The position numbers and the translations under genes were made by a program. DNA of 13,020 nucleotides from Verrucomicrobiaceae bacterium (lineage in GTDB: Bacteria > Verrucomicrobiota > Verrucomicrobiia > Verrucomicrobiales > Verrucomicrobiaceae). Shown here one piece after another: positions 7,006 through 13,020 of this stretch; the stretch's first letter is position 1, and every line of letters begins with the position of its first letter. The notes beneath the pieces are model-generated. The model searched no databases. It saw only the letters and a program-made list of their open reading frames with translations, and was not told the origin of the DNA. The stretch is from the NCBI GenBank assembly GCA_021151605.1, contig JAGKWZ010000149.1, positions 1 through 13,020 on the forward strand, given 5' to 3'.

Positions 7006-7824
7006 ATGAGATTCGCGATCTGCAACGAGACTTACCCAGCCGACTGGTCCTTTGAAAAAGTGTGTGAAGACGCGGCCGCCGCTGGCTATCACGCCCTGGA
7101 GTTGGCCCCCTTCACGCTTAAAGAAGACCCCCGTGAGCTGAATGAGGCCGATGCCCTCCGCCTGAGCCACATCGCCTCCTCCTTCGGCTTGGAGATCCTC
7201 GGTCTGCACTGGCTACTGACCAAGCCCACTTGGTTCCACATCACCACGCCGGATGCCCTCCAGCGCAAAGAGACCGCCAAGTTTGGCCGCCACCTTGCTC
7301 GCTTCTGCGCCATGACTGGCGGGCGCATCATGGTCTGGGGCAGCCCCAAGGCCCGCAACACCCTGCCTGAGTGGCAATATGAAGACGCCTTTAAGCGCGC
7401 TGCCGACAGCGTCCGCGAAGTCGCCGAAGAGTGCGGCAAATACGGCGTCGTCATCGCCATGGAGCCGCTCGGGAAAAAGGAGACCAATTTCCTCAACACC
7501 GCTGAAGAGACCATCCGCCTCTGCCAGATGGTGGATCACCCGAGCTGCAAGCTGCACCTCGATGTGAAGGCCATGAGCGATGAAGCCAAGTCCATCCCCG
7601 ACATCATCCGCGACAGCAAAGACTGGTTCGTCCACTTCCACGCCAATGACCCCAACCTCCTCGGCCCCGGCATGGGCGAGGTGAAGTACGAGCCCATCAT
7701 TGCCGCTCTGCGTGAGGTGAACTACACCGACTATCTCTCCGTGGAGGTCTTCGACTACCGCCCCGGAGCCCAGCACATCGCCCGCGAGAGCATCCGCTAT
7801 CTCAAGGAAGTCATGGGAGTCTGA
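7006..7824 (+). CDS. Sugar phosphate isomerase/epimerase-like TIM barrel
   Basis: This 272-residue cytosolic protein belongs to the xylose-isomerase-like/AP-endonuclease-2 TIM-barrel superfamily. It opens with RFAICNETYP, typical of strand 1, and GYHALELAPF (27-36) is strand 2. The expected divalent-metal ligands are all visible: E153 in VVIAMEPLG, D186 in LHLDVKAM, H212 in FVHFHANDPN and E247 in LSVEVFDY. It is therefore probably an active isomerase or epimerase acting on a keto-sugar, inosose or hydroxypyruvate-like substrate. The exact substrate cannot be told from sequence alone, as the family is broad. It lies between the ADP-ribosylglycohydrolase-like gene (34 bases upstream) and the moeB/thiF-like gene (6 bases downstream), suggesting one transcript. 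No Shine-Dalgarno is seen at the ATG, but the start fits the family. Confidence 0.85.
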   Translation: MRFAICNETYPADWSFEKVCEDAAAAGYHALELAPFTLKEDPRELNEADALRLSHIASSFGLEILGLHWLLTKPTWFHITTPDALQRKETAKFGRHLARFCAMTGGRIMVWGSPKARNTLPEWQYEDAFKRAADSVREVAEECGKYGVVIAMEPLGKKETNFLNTAEETIRLCQMVDHPSCKLHLDVKAMSDEAKSIPDIIRDSKDWFVHFHANDPNLLGPGMGEVKYEPIIAALREVNYTDYLSVEVFDYRPGAQHIARESIRYLKEVMGV

Positions 7825-7830
7825 TCACTC

Positions 7831-8964
7831 ATGTCCGATCTCTCCACTGCCGAACTTCAGCGCTACGCCCGCCATCTTGCCATCCCAGAGTTTGGCATCG
7901 AGGCGCAGCGGAAGCTGAAGGCCGCGCGCGTCTTGTGCATCGGCGCTGGAGGGCTTGGCTCGCCGATCACCATGTATCTCGCTGCGGCGGGCGTGGGCAC
8001 GCTTGGGCTCGTGGATGCCGATGTCGTGGAGGTCTCGAATCTCCAGCGCCAGCTCCTCTTTGGGCAAAGCGATCTCGGCAGGCCGAAGCTGGAAGCCGCG
8101 CGGGATCGCCTGCTCGGCATCAATCCCCACCTCACCCTGCATCTGCACCCCGAGCGCTTCACCGCCGCGAATGCCATGCAGCTCGCCGCCGATTACGATG
8201 TCATCATCGACGGCACCGATAACTTCCCCACGCGCTATCTCTCCAACGACGTCGCCGTCTGGCAAAAGAAGCCGAACGTGTATGGCAGCATTCTTCGCTT
8301 TGAGGGGCAGGTCGGCGTCTTCGCCCCGCATCTCGGCGCCCCTTGTTATCGCTGCATGTCACCCCAGCCACCAGCTCCCGGTCTTGTCCCCAGCTGTGCC
8401 GAGGGCGGAGTTCTAGGCGTGCTGCCCGGCCTCATCGGCACCATGCAGGCGCTGGAGGCCATCAAGCTTATCACTGGCATTGGCGAGCCACTTCTTGGCA
8501 AGCTCCTCCATGTGGACACTCTCGGCATGAGGTTCCGCTCCTTCACCCTCCGCCGTGATCCCGAGTGCCCCGTCTGCGGGGAAAAACCTACCATTACCTC
8601 CCCCATCGACTATGAGGGCTTCTGCGGTATCAAACCCACCCCCAAAGTGAACACCATCTCCGTCACCGAACTCCACGCCCTCCGCCAGAGCGGCACTCCG
8701 CACTTCCTGCTAGATGTCCGCGAGCCCGACGAATACGCCACCGCCCGCATCGAAGGCTCCGTCTTGATCCCCCTGGCCCAGGTGACCGCTCGCGCAGGTG
8801 AACTTCCGCGCGATCTCCCCCTCTACGTCCATTGCAAGCTCGGAGGGCGCAGTGCCAAAGCCGTCGCAGCGCTGGAAGAACTCGGGTTCACCAACGCCGT
8901 GAATGTCACTGGAGGCATCACCGCCTGGAGCGATGAAGTGGACGCCGCCGTCCCTCGCTATTGA
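7831..8964 (+). CDS. moeB: MoeB/ThiF-type E1-like adenylyltransferase fused to rhodanese
   Basis: This 377-residue protein adenylates the C-terminal glycine of a ubiquitin-like sulfur carrier (MoaD for molybdopterin, or ThiS for thiazole) and, through its rhodanese domain, can pass persulfide sulfur to it. The E1-like domain spans about 1-255: RYARHLAIPEFG at the start, the GAGGLG nucleotide loop at 38-43, SNLQRQ at 69-74, and ATP-site residues in DGTDNFPTRY (127-136). A zinc ribbon is formed by C172/C175 and C246/C249, and a candidate catalytic C189 is followed by the conserved VLGVLPG (194-200). The rhodanese domain (about 273-375) has LLDVREPDEY and the active loop CKLGGRS with C335. The architecture matches MoeZ/MOCS3-type enzymes. 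It starts 6 bases after the isomerase gene. Neither moaD nor thiS is in the window. MoeB versus ThiF use cannot be separated by sequence alone. Confidence 0.9.
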   Translation: MSDLSTAELQRYARHLAIPEFGIEAQRKLKAARVLCIGAGGLGSPITMYLAAAGVGTLGLVDADVVEVSNLQRQLLFGQSDLGRPKLEAARDRLLGINPHLTLHLHPERFTAANAMQLAADYDVIIDGTDNFPTRYLSNDVAVWQKKPNVYGSILRFEGQVGVFAPHLGAPCYRCMSPQPPAPGLVPSCAEGGVLGVLPGLIGTMQALEAIKLITGIGEPLLGKLLHVDTLGMRFRSFTLRRDPECPVCGEKPTITSPIDYEGFCGIKPTPKVNTISVTELHALRQSGTPHFLLDVREPDEYATARIEGSVLIPLAQVTARAGELPRDLPLYVHCKLGGRSAKAVAALEELGFTNAVNVTGGITAWSDEVDAAVPRY

Positions 8965-8975
8965 GTCGGGCAAGA

Positions 8976-9389
8976 TCAGCCCACCCAGACAAACGTCACC
9001 GGTTTGTCGATGTCAGGATGCACACTGTGGTGCACCGGGCAGCCGAGAGCTGTGGCTTCCAGCACCTTGCGGTCGGGATGATCCTCAGGCAGCGGGATCT
9101 CGATCGTGATCGGCAGACGCACGATTCGGCGGGGTGAGTCCTCGCTCATGTGCTTCTCCACGCTCACCTTCATGCCCGGCAGATCGTAGCCCTTCTGGTT
9201 CGCCTTAATTCCGATCACCGTCGCCATGCAGGCCGCCAGCGCCGTGGCCACCAGATCCGTCGGGGAAAAGGACTCGCCCTTGCCGTGATTATCCACCGGC
9301 GCATCGGTGATGAATTGATTCTTCGAAGGGCCATGCGTGGCCTGGCAGCGGAGACCGCCGGTATAGTCAACAGAGATGGAAACAGCCAT
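8976..9389 (-). CDS. OsmC family peroxide/thiol protein
   Basis: This 137-residue cytosolic protein belongs to the OsmC/Ohr family of thiol-dependent hydroperoxide reductases. The two redox cysteines are present: C54 in ALAACMATVIGI and C117 in LGCPVHHSV. FSPTDLVATALA (41-52) and a central segment with VSVEKHMSED (75-84) complete the fold. It resembles the general OsmC/YhfA-like branch more than organic-hydroperoxide-specific Ohr, which I judge only by overall pattern. The start is firm because AGGAG precedes the ATG with a 6-base spacer. Its 3' end is 11 bases from the moeB-like gene (convergent), and it diverges from the histidine phosphatase gene across about 90 bases, so it is its own transcription unit. 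Confidence 0.9.
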   Translation of the reverse strand: MAVSISVDYTGGLRCQATHGPSKNQFITDAPVDNHGKGESFSPTDLVATALAACMATVIGIKANQKGYDLPGMKVSVEKHMSEDSPRRIVRLPITIEIPLPEDHPDRKVLEATALGCPVHHSVHPDIDKPVTFVWVG

Positions 9390-9480
9390 GCCCGTCTCCT
9401 ATCACGCCACTACGCAGATTCCAACTCCCATTTGCCCAAGCCCTTCGCAAACCGCAAACCCCTGTGCTAAAGACGCCGTC

Positions 9481-10158
9481 ATGCCTCTCACCCGCATTTA
9501 TCTCATCCGCCACGGTGCCACCATCCTGACTGCCGAGGATCGCTTCGCCGGTGCCACTGACGTGCCATTGTCTGATGAAGGCCGTGCTCAGGCCGCCCGT
9601 CTGGCAGAGCGTCTGAGCGGCCTACCCGTCTCGGCGGTGTATGCCTCGCCTCTTGGCCGCACCATGGAAACCGCGCGCATTCTCGCTGCCCCTCACGCCA
9701 TGGAGGTCCTGCCCCGTGATGGCTTGCGTGAGATCTCTCACGGCCATTGGGAAAAGCTCACTCGTGCCGAAGTGGAGCAGCAATTCCCCACCGAAGCCGC
9801 TGCTTGGGATGAAGATCCCTTCACCTTTGCTCCCACGGGTGGTGAAAGTGGTCTCGCCGTCACCGCACGCGCACTGCCAGCCCTGCTCGACATCGTCCGG
9901 CAGCACGAGGGGCAGTCCGTCATCGTCGTTTCCCATAAGGCGACCATTCGCCTCCTTCTCAGCTCCCTCCTGGGTTTCGATCCGCGCCGCTACCGCGACA
10001 ACCTCGACCAAAACCCCGCCGCCCTGAACATTGTGGACTTCAAGGATACAGTGCGTGCCCGCTTGATGCTCTTTAATGACACCTCTCATTACCCTGAGGA
10101 CACGCTGGTCAAACCCGACACGGCGAAGGCCTGTCTCTCAAGCTGGTGGGCAAAATGA
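9481..10158 (+). CDS. Histidine phosphatase family protein (phosphoglycerate mutase-like)
   Basis: This 225-residue protein is of the branch-1 histidine phosphatase superfamily, which includes cofactor-dependent phosphoglycerate mutases, alpha-ribazole phosphatases and broad phosphatases. The phosphohistidine motif LIRHG lies at 8-12 (H11). ASPLGRTMETA (55-65) carries the second arginine, LREISHGHWEKLT (82-94) carries E84, and VVSHKATIR (149-157) carries H152. All four expected active-site residues are thus present. I took the ATG at 9481 because the motif normally starts within a dozen residues. An in-frame extension to 9376 would add a proline-rich, unfamiliar tail. The 3' end overlaps the thioesterase gene as ATGA. 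The substrate is not identifiable; no cobalamin or carbohydrate genes beside it narrow it down. Confidence 0.85.
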   Translation: MPLTRIYLIRHGATILTAEDRFAGATDVPLSDEGRAQAARLAERLSGLPVSAVYASPLGRTMETARILAAPHAMEVLPRDGLREISHGHWEKLTRAEVEQQFPTEAAAWDEDPFTFAPTGGESGLAVTARALPALLDIVRQHEGQSVIVVSHKATIRLLLSSLLGFDPRRYRDNLDQNPAALNIVDFKDTVRARLMLFNDTSHYPEDTLVKPDTAKACLSSWWAK

Positions 10159-10595
10159 ACGACCTCCTTCGAGATACCGAACACTTCCTGCATGAGCAGA
10201 TCCCGCTCACGCAGGCCATGGGCGTGGCGCTGGAGAGCTATGACGGCGCACAGCTCGTCATCACCGCCCCACTAGAGCCAAATCACAACCACCTCGGCAC
10301 CGCCTTTGGTGGCAGCCTCAGCGTCCTCGCCACCCTGACTGGCTACGCCATGCTCTGGCTGCAACTCGGCGACAGGCAGGCTCATATCGTCATCCGCGAA
10401 AGCACCATCCGCTATAAACGCCCTGTGCGCGGCATGCTTCGTGCCATCTGCCATCGTCCAGAGGAAGCCAAGCTGGCCGAGTTTCGCACTACCTTCAGCG
10501 CCACGGGTAAAGCCCACATCAAACTCCAAGTGCGCATCGAGCACGCAGACCAAACCTGCGTCGAGTTCGAGGGCGATTTCGTGGCGCTGCGCTAG
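10155..10595 (+). CDS. Hotdog-fold thioesterase (YiiD C-terminal-like)
   Basis: This 146-residue single-domain protein matches the putative thioesterase family seen as the C-terminal part of YiiD. NHNHLGTAFGGSLSVLATL (43-61) is the characteristic hotdog helix segment with N and H residues likely near the active site, followed by AHIVIRESTIRYKRPVRG (76-93). Such proteins are expected to hydrolyse an acyl-CoA or acyl-ACP thioester in the cytosol, but the acyl group is unknown. I chose the ATG at 10155, which overlaps the phosphatase stop as ATGA with a weak GGTGGG upstream. An ATG nine bases earlier is the alternative. The coupling suggests the two enzymes are made together. Confidence 0.85.
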   Translation: MNDLLRDTEHFLHEQIPLTQAMGVALESYDGAQLVITAPLEPNHNHLGTAFGGSLSVLATLTGYAMLWLQLGDRQAHIVIRESTIRYKRPVRGMLRAICHRPEEAKLAEFRTTFSATGKAHIKLQVRIEHADQTCVEFEGDFVALR

Positions 10596-10621
10596 CGGCT
10601 CATATCAGTTATGTCGAAGGG

Positions 10622-10682
10622 CGCATAAGACCGCAACACCTTCAATTATGACTGCAATATTGCCGGATAAGGCTGCAATATT
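10622..10682 (+). repeat. Degenerate direct repeats with 21-base period
   Basis: CTGCAATATT occurs at 10652-10661 and again at 10673-10682, exactly 21 bases apart. Including the flank, both read as TGA/AGG-CTGCAATATT preceded by a TA-rich stretch. A weaker third unit with CCGCAACACC lies one period earlier at 10631-10640. The 21-base period equals two helical turns, so the units face the same side of the DNA, as in arrays of protein-binding sites. It could equally be a degenerate remnant. Confidence 0.35.
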
Positions 10683-10797
10683 TCGGTTAATGTTTCATCA
10701 TCCGGGGATTGAGCCTCTGCATGACCGGATATGCCTCAAGTCATCAAGGTTTGAGAATCCAGGTTTTTTGTATCCAGTGAAGTCAGGGAGGCGGAAA

Positions 10798-10931
10798 TGG
10801 TCCGCACAATACGTATTACGGAAGTGCAGCAGGAAAGAAACACCTTCGACTGAACCCTGAGCGGACTTCGCGGCAGGTGGTCATATATGTACTCTCTAAG
10901 CAATCAAACCACACAGGAACTGTGCGGACCA
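10798..10931. repeat. Possible MITE with 11-bp perfect terminal inverted repeats
   Basis: TGGTCCGCACA (10798-10808) and its exact reverse complement TGTGCGGACCA (10921-10931) bound a 134-bp segment. Similarity continues weakly inward (every second base matches for about ten bases) and, with a one-base gap, outward as AAA/TTT. The segment carries no transposase. A clear target-site duplication is not visible. It lies 7 bases from the PSD1 stop codon. The inner part has another 10-bp palindrome, AATACGTATT (10808-10817). The size and ends suit a miniature non-autonomous element, or a long-loop hairpin. Confidence 0.35.
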
Positions 10932-10938
10932 CTTTGGG

Positions 10939-13020
10939 TCACTTCACAAACCGGAATTCAGGCGTGGCCCACAGCGTCTGGATGAATCGGGCCCAGGTAT
11001 CGCGGATTTCGTCGTCGGTGGCGTTGCCGGAGATGGAGGCTTCGAGGTAGTCGCGGGCGAGGTCGAGCTCCTTGGCATTGGGCTCACGACTCAGGGAGTA
11101 GCGATAGGCGAGTTGGAGGCGCGCGGGGGTATCTTGGGCTTCGCCAAGCACGCGGGTGGCGGCGGAGCGAGCTTGCTCGATAACCTTGGGATTGTTCATC
11201 AAAAAGAGCGCCTGGGTGGCGACGGTGCTGGTGGTGCGCTGGCCGATGGGCTGGTTGATGTCGGCGAAGTCAAAGACCTCAAACAAGGGGTGGCGCACGT
11301 TGCGGAAGGCGGCGGTGTAAACGCTGCGGCGGGTGTCATCGAACTTGAAGCCGTACTCGAGGATCTGGATCTTTTGATCGTTGGAGTCCACCTTCCCAGC
11401 CCCGCCAACATTGGGGCCACCGAAGGTAGTCTCCATCGTTCCCGATGCGACGAGCATGGCATCGCGGATGCATTCGGCATCGAGACGCTTGCGATTCATG
11501 TGGGAGAGCAGGCGGTTGTCGGGGTCCGTTTGTAGTTCGGGCTTTAGCCCGATCTCTGAACCTTCCTGACGGGCTGAAGCCCGAACGACGAGCGATGACT
11601 GCCGATACGTGCGGCTCATGACCATCTCCTTGATGAGCTTTTTGAGGCTCCAGCCTTCCTCCATGAATTTCACGGCGAGGTAGTCGAGCAACTCTGGATG
11701 CGATGGAGCCTCGCCAGTGCTGCCAAAGTTGTCGGTGGTGCGCACGATGCCGGCTCCGAAGAGCCAATGCCAGACGCGGTTCACCATTACGCGGGAGGTG
11801 AGTGGGTTGCTGCGGCTGGTGAGCCATTGGGCAAACTGAAGGCGTCCGCTTTGATCTGCCGGGATCGCGGGCACATCGCCCTTCATCGCGACTTGCAGGA
11901 AGCCACGCGGCACAGGAGCTCCAAGATTGCGGATGCTGCCACGGATGTGGATGCGGGCATCTTCGGGCTGCTCGTCATCGGCCACCGTCATGGCTTCAGG
12001 ACGAGTGGGCGCGGTCTTCTTGATCTCTTTGATCTCCTTCTCGAGTTCACTGAGACGAGTCTTGAGTTCCTTCTCAGCGGTGGAGGTTTTCTGCGCGGGC
12101 ATGTCCGGCATGTCGGCGTCGGCTGGCAGGAACTGCACGGCATCGACAGTGACGTAGCCTTCTGCTCCAGCGTTGGAGATCATGACAAAGTTCTGCCCGG
12201 TGGTCTCAAAGCGCCAGGTGCCGATGCTGACAAATTGCAAGCCGTTGAGGGCTTCGGTGGCTTCTTTGAAATACACGAGATCTTCGCCGTCGGCATGGAG
12301 CACGGTGGCAGGGATGCGCTCGGCACGTCTCGGGCCGCCGCTGTAGGCCACGCGGACTTCGTAGCGACCGGCGACGGGCAGTTTCGGCGTGAAAGTCATC
12401 GTCTTCTCACCTCGGCCACGGTTCAGGTCATGCGCATAACCACCGCCGATGAAGGGCGGGAACATGCTGGAGAGCTTCCACTCGCCGACTTTCTGCGCCT
12501 CGCTGTCATCGACGACAATTCCGGGCAGGTCGGAGGAGCTGAGACTCTGCTTTTTGCGCAAGGCGATGCTGCCGGCATCACGAAGCTGATCTTTGAGCAA
12601 AGCGGCTTCCTTTTCGAGCTTACCCAGCACGCCTTCAAACTTTACGAACTGAGCTTCCTGCTCGCCATCAAAGGGCAGCGGCGTGTCGATCCAGTGGGCG
12701 ACGTTGTCGGTGTAGTTCTTCAGCGTCTTCGTGCTGCGGAAGATGCCAGCGAGCGCGTAGTAGTCGCGAGTCGGCACGGGATCAAATTTGTGATCATGGC
12801 AGCGTGCGCAGCCGATGGTCATGCCGAGAAAGGACTTGCCGATGGTGTCGAGCTGCTCGTCCACGATGTCCATGCGGAGCATGCCTTTGTCTTGCTCCTC
12901 GTAGTTCGTGGGGCCAAGCGTGAGGAAGCCTGTGGCGGTAAGCTGGCGACGGCGTTCAGCGGCAGTCTTGGTGGGCAAAAGATCCCCCGCGATCATCTCG
13001 GTGATCATTCGGTCCAGCGG
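10939..13020 (-). CDS. PSD1 (DUF1549/DUF1553) protein with CxxCH motif, N-terminus outside window
   Basis: The frame runs off the right edge. A Met at 13008 is not the true start, as PLDRMITEMIAGDLLP is internal DUF1549 sequence. The 693 visible residues (numbered from the edge) hold the end of DUF1549 with the heme-type motif CARCHDHKFDP (71-81), then about 168-300 a beta-rich insert (AGRYEVRVAYSGG, TVDAVQFLPAD) like the golvesin/xanthan-lyase CBM-like domain, a charged coiled coil (about 312-337), and DUF1553 (about 355-680) with HIRGSIRNLGAPV, NPLTSRVMVNRVWHWLFG and DPDNRLLSHMNRKRLDAE. Such large exported proteins are abundant in Planctomycetes and Verrucomicrobia. Their function is unproven, though links to complex polysaccharide degradation or electron transfer are assumed. 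Residues 479-496 are encoded by a REP-like palindrome. No partner DUF1501 gene is visible on this side of the gene. Confidence 0.92.
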   Translation of the reverse strand, partial: PLDRMITEMIAGDLLPTKTAAERRRQLTATGFLTLGPTNYEEQDKGMLRMDIVDEQLDTIGKSFLGMTIGCARCHDHKFDPVPTRDYYALAGIFRSTKTLKNYTDNVAHWIDTPLPFDGEQEAQFVKFEGVLGKLEKEAALLKDQLRDAGSIALRKKQSLSSSDLPGIVVDDSEAQKVGEWKLSSMFPPFIGGGYAHDLNRGRGEKTMTFTPKLPVAGRYEVRVAYSGGPRRAERIPATVLHADGEDLVYFKEATEALNGLQFVSIGTWRFETTGQNFVMISNAGAEGYVTVDAVQFLPADADMPDMPAQKTSTAEKELKTRLSELEKEIKEIKKTAPTRPEAMTVADDEQPEDARIHIRGSIRNLGAPVPRGFLQVAMKGDVPAIPADQSGRLQFAQWLTSRSNPLTSRVMVNRVWHWLFGAGIVRTTDNFGSTGEAPSHPELLDYLAVKFMEEGWSLKKLIKEMVMSRTYRQSSLVVRASARQEGSEIGLKPELQTDPDNRLLSHMNRKRLDAECIRDAMLVASGTMETTFGGPNVGGAGKVDSNDQKIQILEYGFKFDDTRRSVYTAAFRNVRHPLFEVFDFADINQPIGQRTTSTVATQALFLMNNPKVIEQARSAATRVLGEAQDTPARLQLAYRYSLSREPNAKELDLARDYLEASISGNATDDEIRDTWARFIQTLWATPEFRFVK
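11535..11586. repeat. REP-like double palindrome inside the PSD1 coding sequence
   Basis: GTTCGGGCTTTAGCCCG (11535-11551) and CGGGCTGAAGCCCGAAC (11570-11586) are inverted copies of one another, with 16 of 17 bases matching. Each half is itself a short hairpin (CGGGCT/AGCCCG). The halves are separated by 18 bases, an arrangement like the paired REP units mobilised by REP-associated tyrosine transposases. The whole lies in frame in the PSD1 gene and encodes residues 479-496, between MSRTYRQSS and DPDNRLL, which normally are closer together in this family. No transposase is present in the window. Confidence 0.7.

Larger units (their letters stand above)
10596..10938. other. AT-richer convergent intergenic region with repeats
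   Basis: This 343-base gap lies between the thioesterase stop and the stop of the PSD1 gene, which run towards each other. It is visibly AT-richer than the flanking genes. It contains a short direct-repeat array at a 21-base period and an 11-bp inverted repeat spanning 134 bp, both listed separately. A 70-codon frame at 10648-10860 has no Shine-Dalgarno and no recognisable family, and I do not call it a gene. No strong terminator stem with a T-tract was found for either flanking gene. Confidence 0.5.

Noticed and set aside
6033..7025. A 330-codon minus-strand open frame over the ADP-ribosylglycohydrolase-like gene
   Set aside because: It is slightly longer than the plus-strand gene but has no family motif, while the plus strand has the ordered GD, GDQ and GGD blocks. 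It is a GC-rich shadow frame.
8961..8990. Bidirectional terminator between the convergent moeB-like and osmC genes
   Set aside because: Only a GGGC/GCCC 4-bp stem is seen and it overlaps the gene ends. There is no T-tract on either side.
10648..10860. A 70-codon frame beginning MTAILPDK in the convergent gap
   Set aside because: There is no Shine-Dalgarno sequence and no recognisable family, and it runs through both the direct repeats and one end of the inverted repeat. Chance is more likely.

Overview
The window reads as the chromosome of a Verrucomicrobiota bacterium, probably close to Prosthecobacter or Verrucomicrobium. Four things point there: a PSD1-type (DUF1549/DUF1553) protein with a CxxCH motif, a short ECF-like sigma factor of the Rhodopirellula/Verrucomicrobium kind followed by a membrane-anchored partner, exported glycan-active proteins (a sialate O-acetylesterase and a DUF4838-type protein), and a generally GC-rich sequence. 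The assignment is inferred from gene families. No rRNA or other taxonomic marker is present.

Left part (1-3855, all minus strand). A sigma factor, a single-pass membrane protein that looks like its anti-sigma or sensor, and an exported DUF4838/GH67-N-like protein form a tight cluster. The first two overlap by ATGA and the third follows after 9 bases. Behind them lies a secreted sialate O-acetylesterase. Together they suggest envelope-sensed control of polysaccharide breakdown.

Middle-left (3932-5825, minus strand). A cofactor group holds a HemQ-type coproheme decarboxylase, then two overlapping very small reading frames, then the thiazole synthase ThiG.

Middle-right (6018-10595, mainly plus strand). 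A divergent gap carrying a 10-bp palindrome separates hemQ from a rightward run: an ADP-ribosylglycohydrolase-fold protein with altered metal ligands, a sugar isomerase/epimerase-type TIM barrel, and a MoeB/ThiF E1-like adenylyltransferase fused to rhodanese. OsmC is the only minus-strand gene here. It converges on moeB and diverges from a histidine phosphatase. The phosphatase overlaps a hotdog thioesterase by ATGA. The E1-rhodanese could feed sulfur to ThiG through a ThiS-like carrier, but no carrier gene is visible here.

Right part (10596-13020). A visibly AT-richer 343-base gap carries short direct repeats at a 21-base period and an 11-bp perfect inverted repeat spanning 134 bp, which may be a small non-autonomous element. 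Beyond it is the long minus-strand PSD1 gene, open at the window edge. Its coding sequence contains a REP-like double palindrome that is translated in frame.

Clear Shine-Dalgarno sequences are seen for only two genes (the anti-sigma-like gene and osmC). Most other starts were chosen by homology. I found no tRNA, rRNA, CRISPR array or intact insertion sequence. No clearly new multi-gene system stands out. The most unusual items are the translated REP-like insertion, the possible MITE and the overlapping small frames before thiG.
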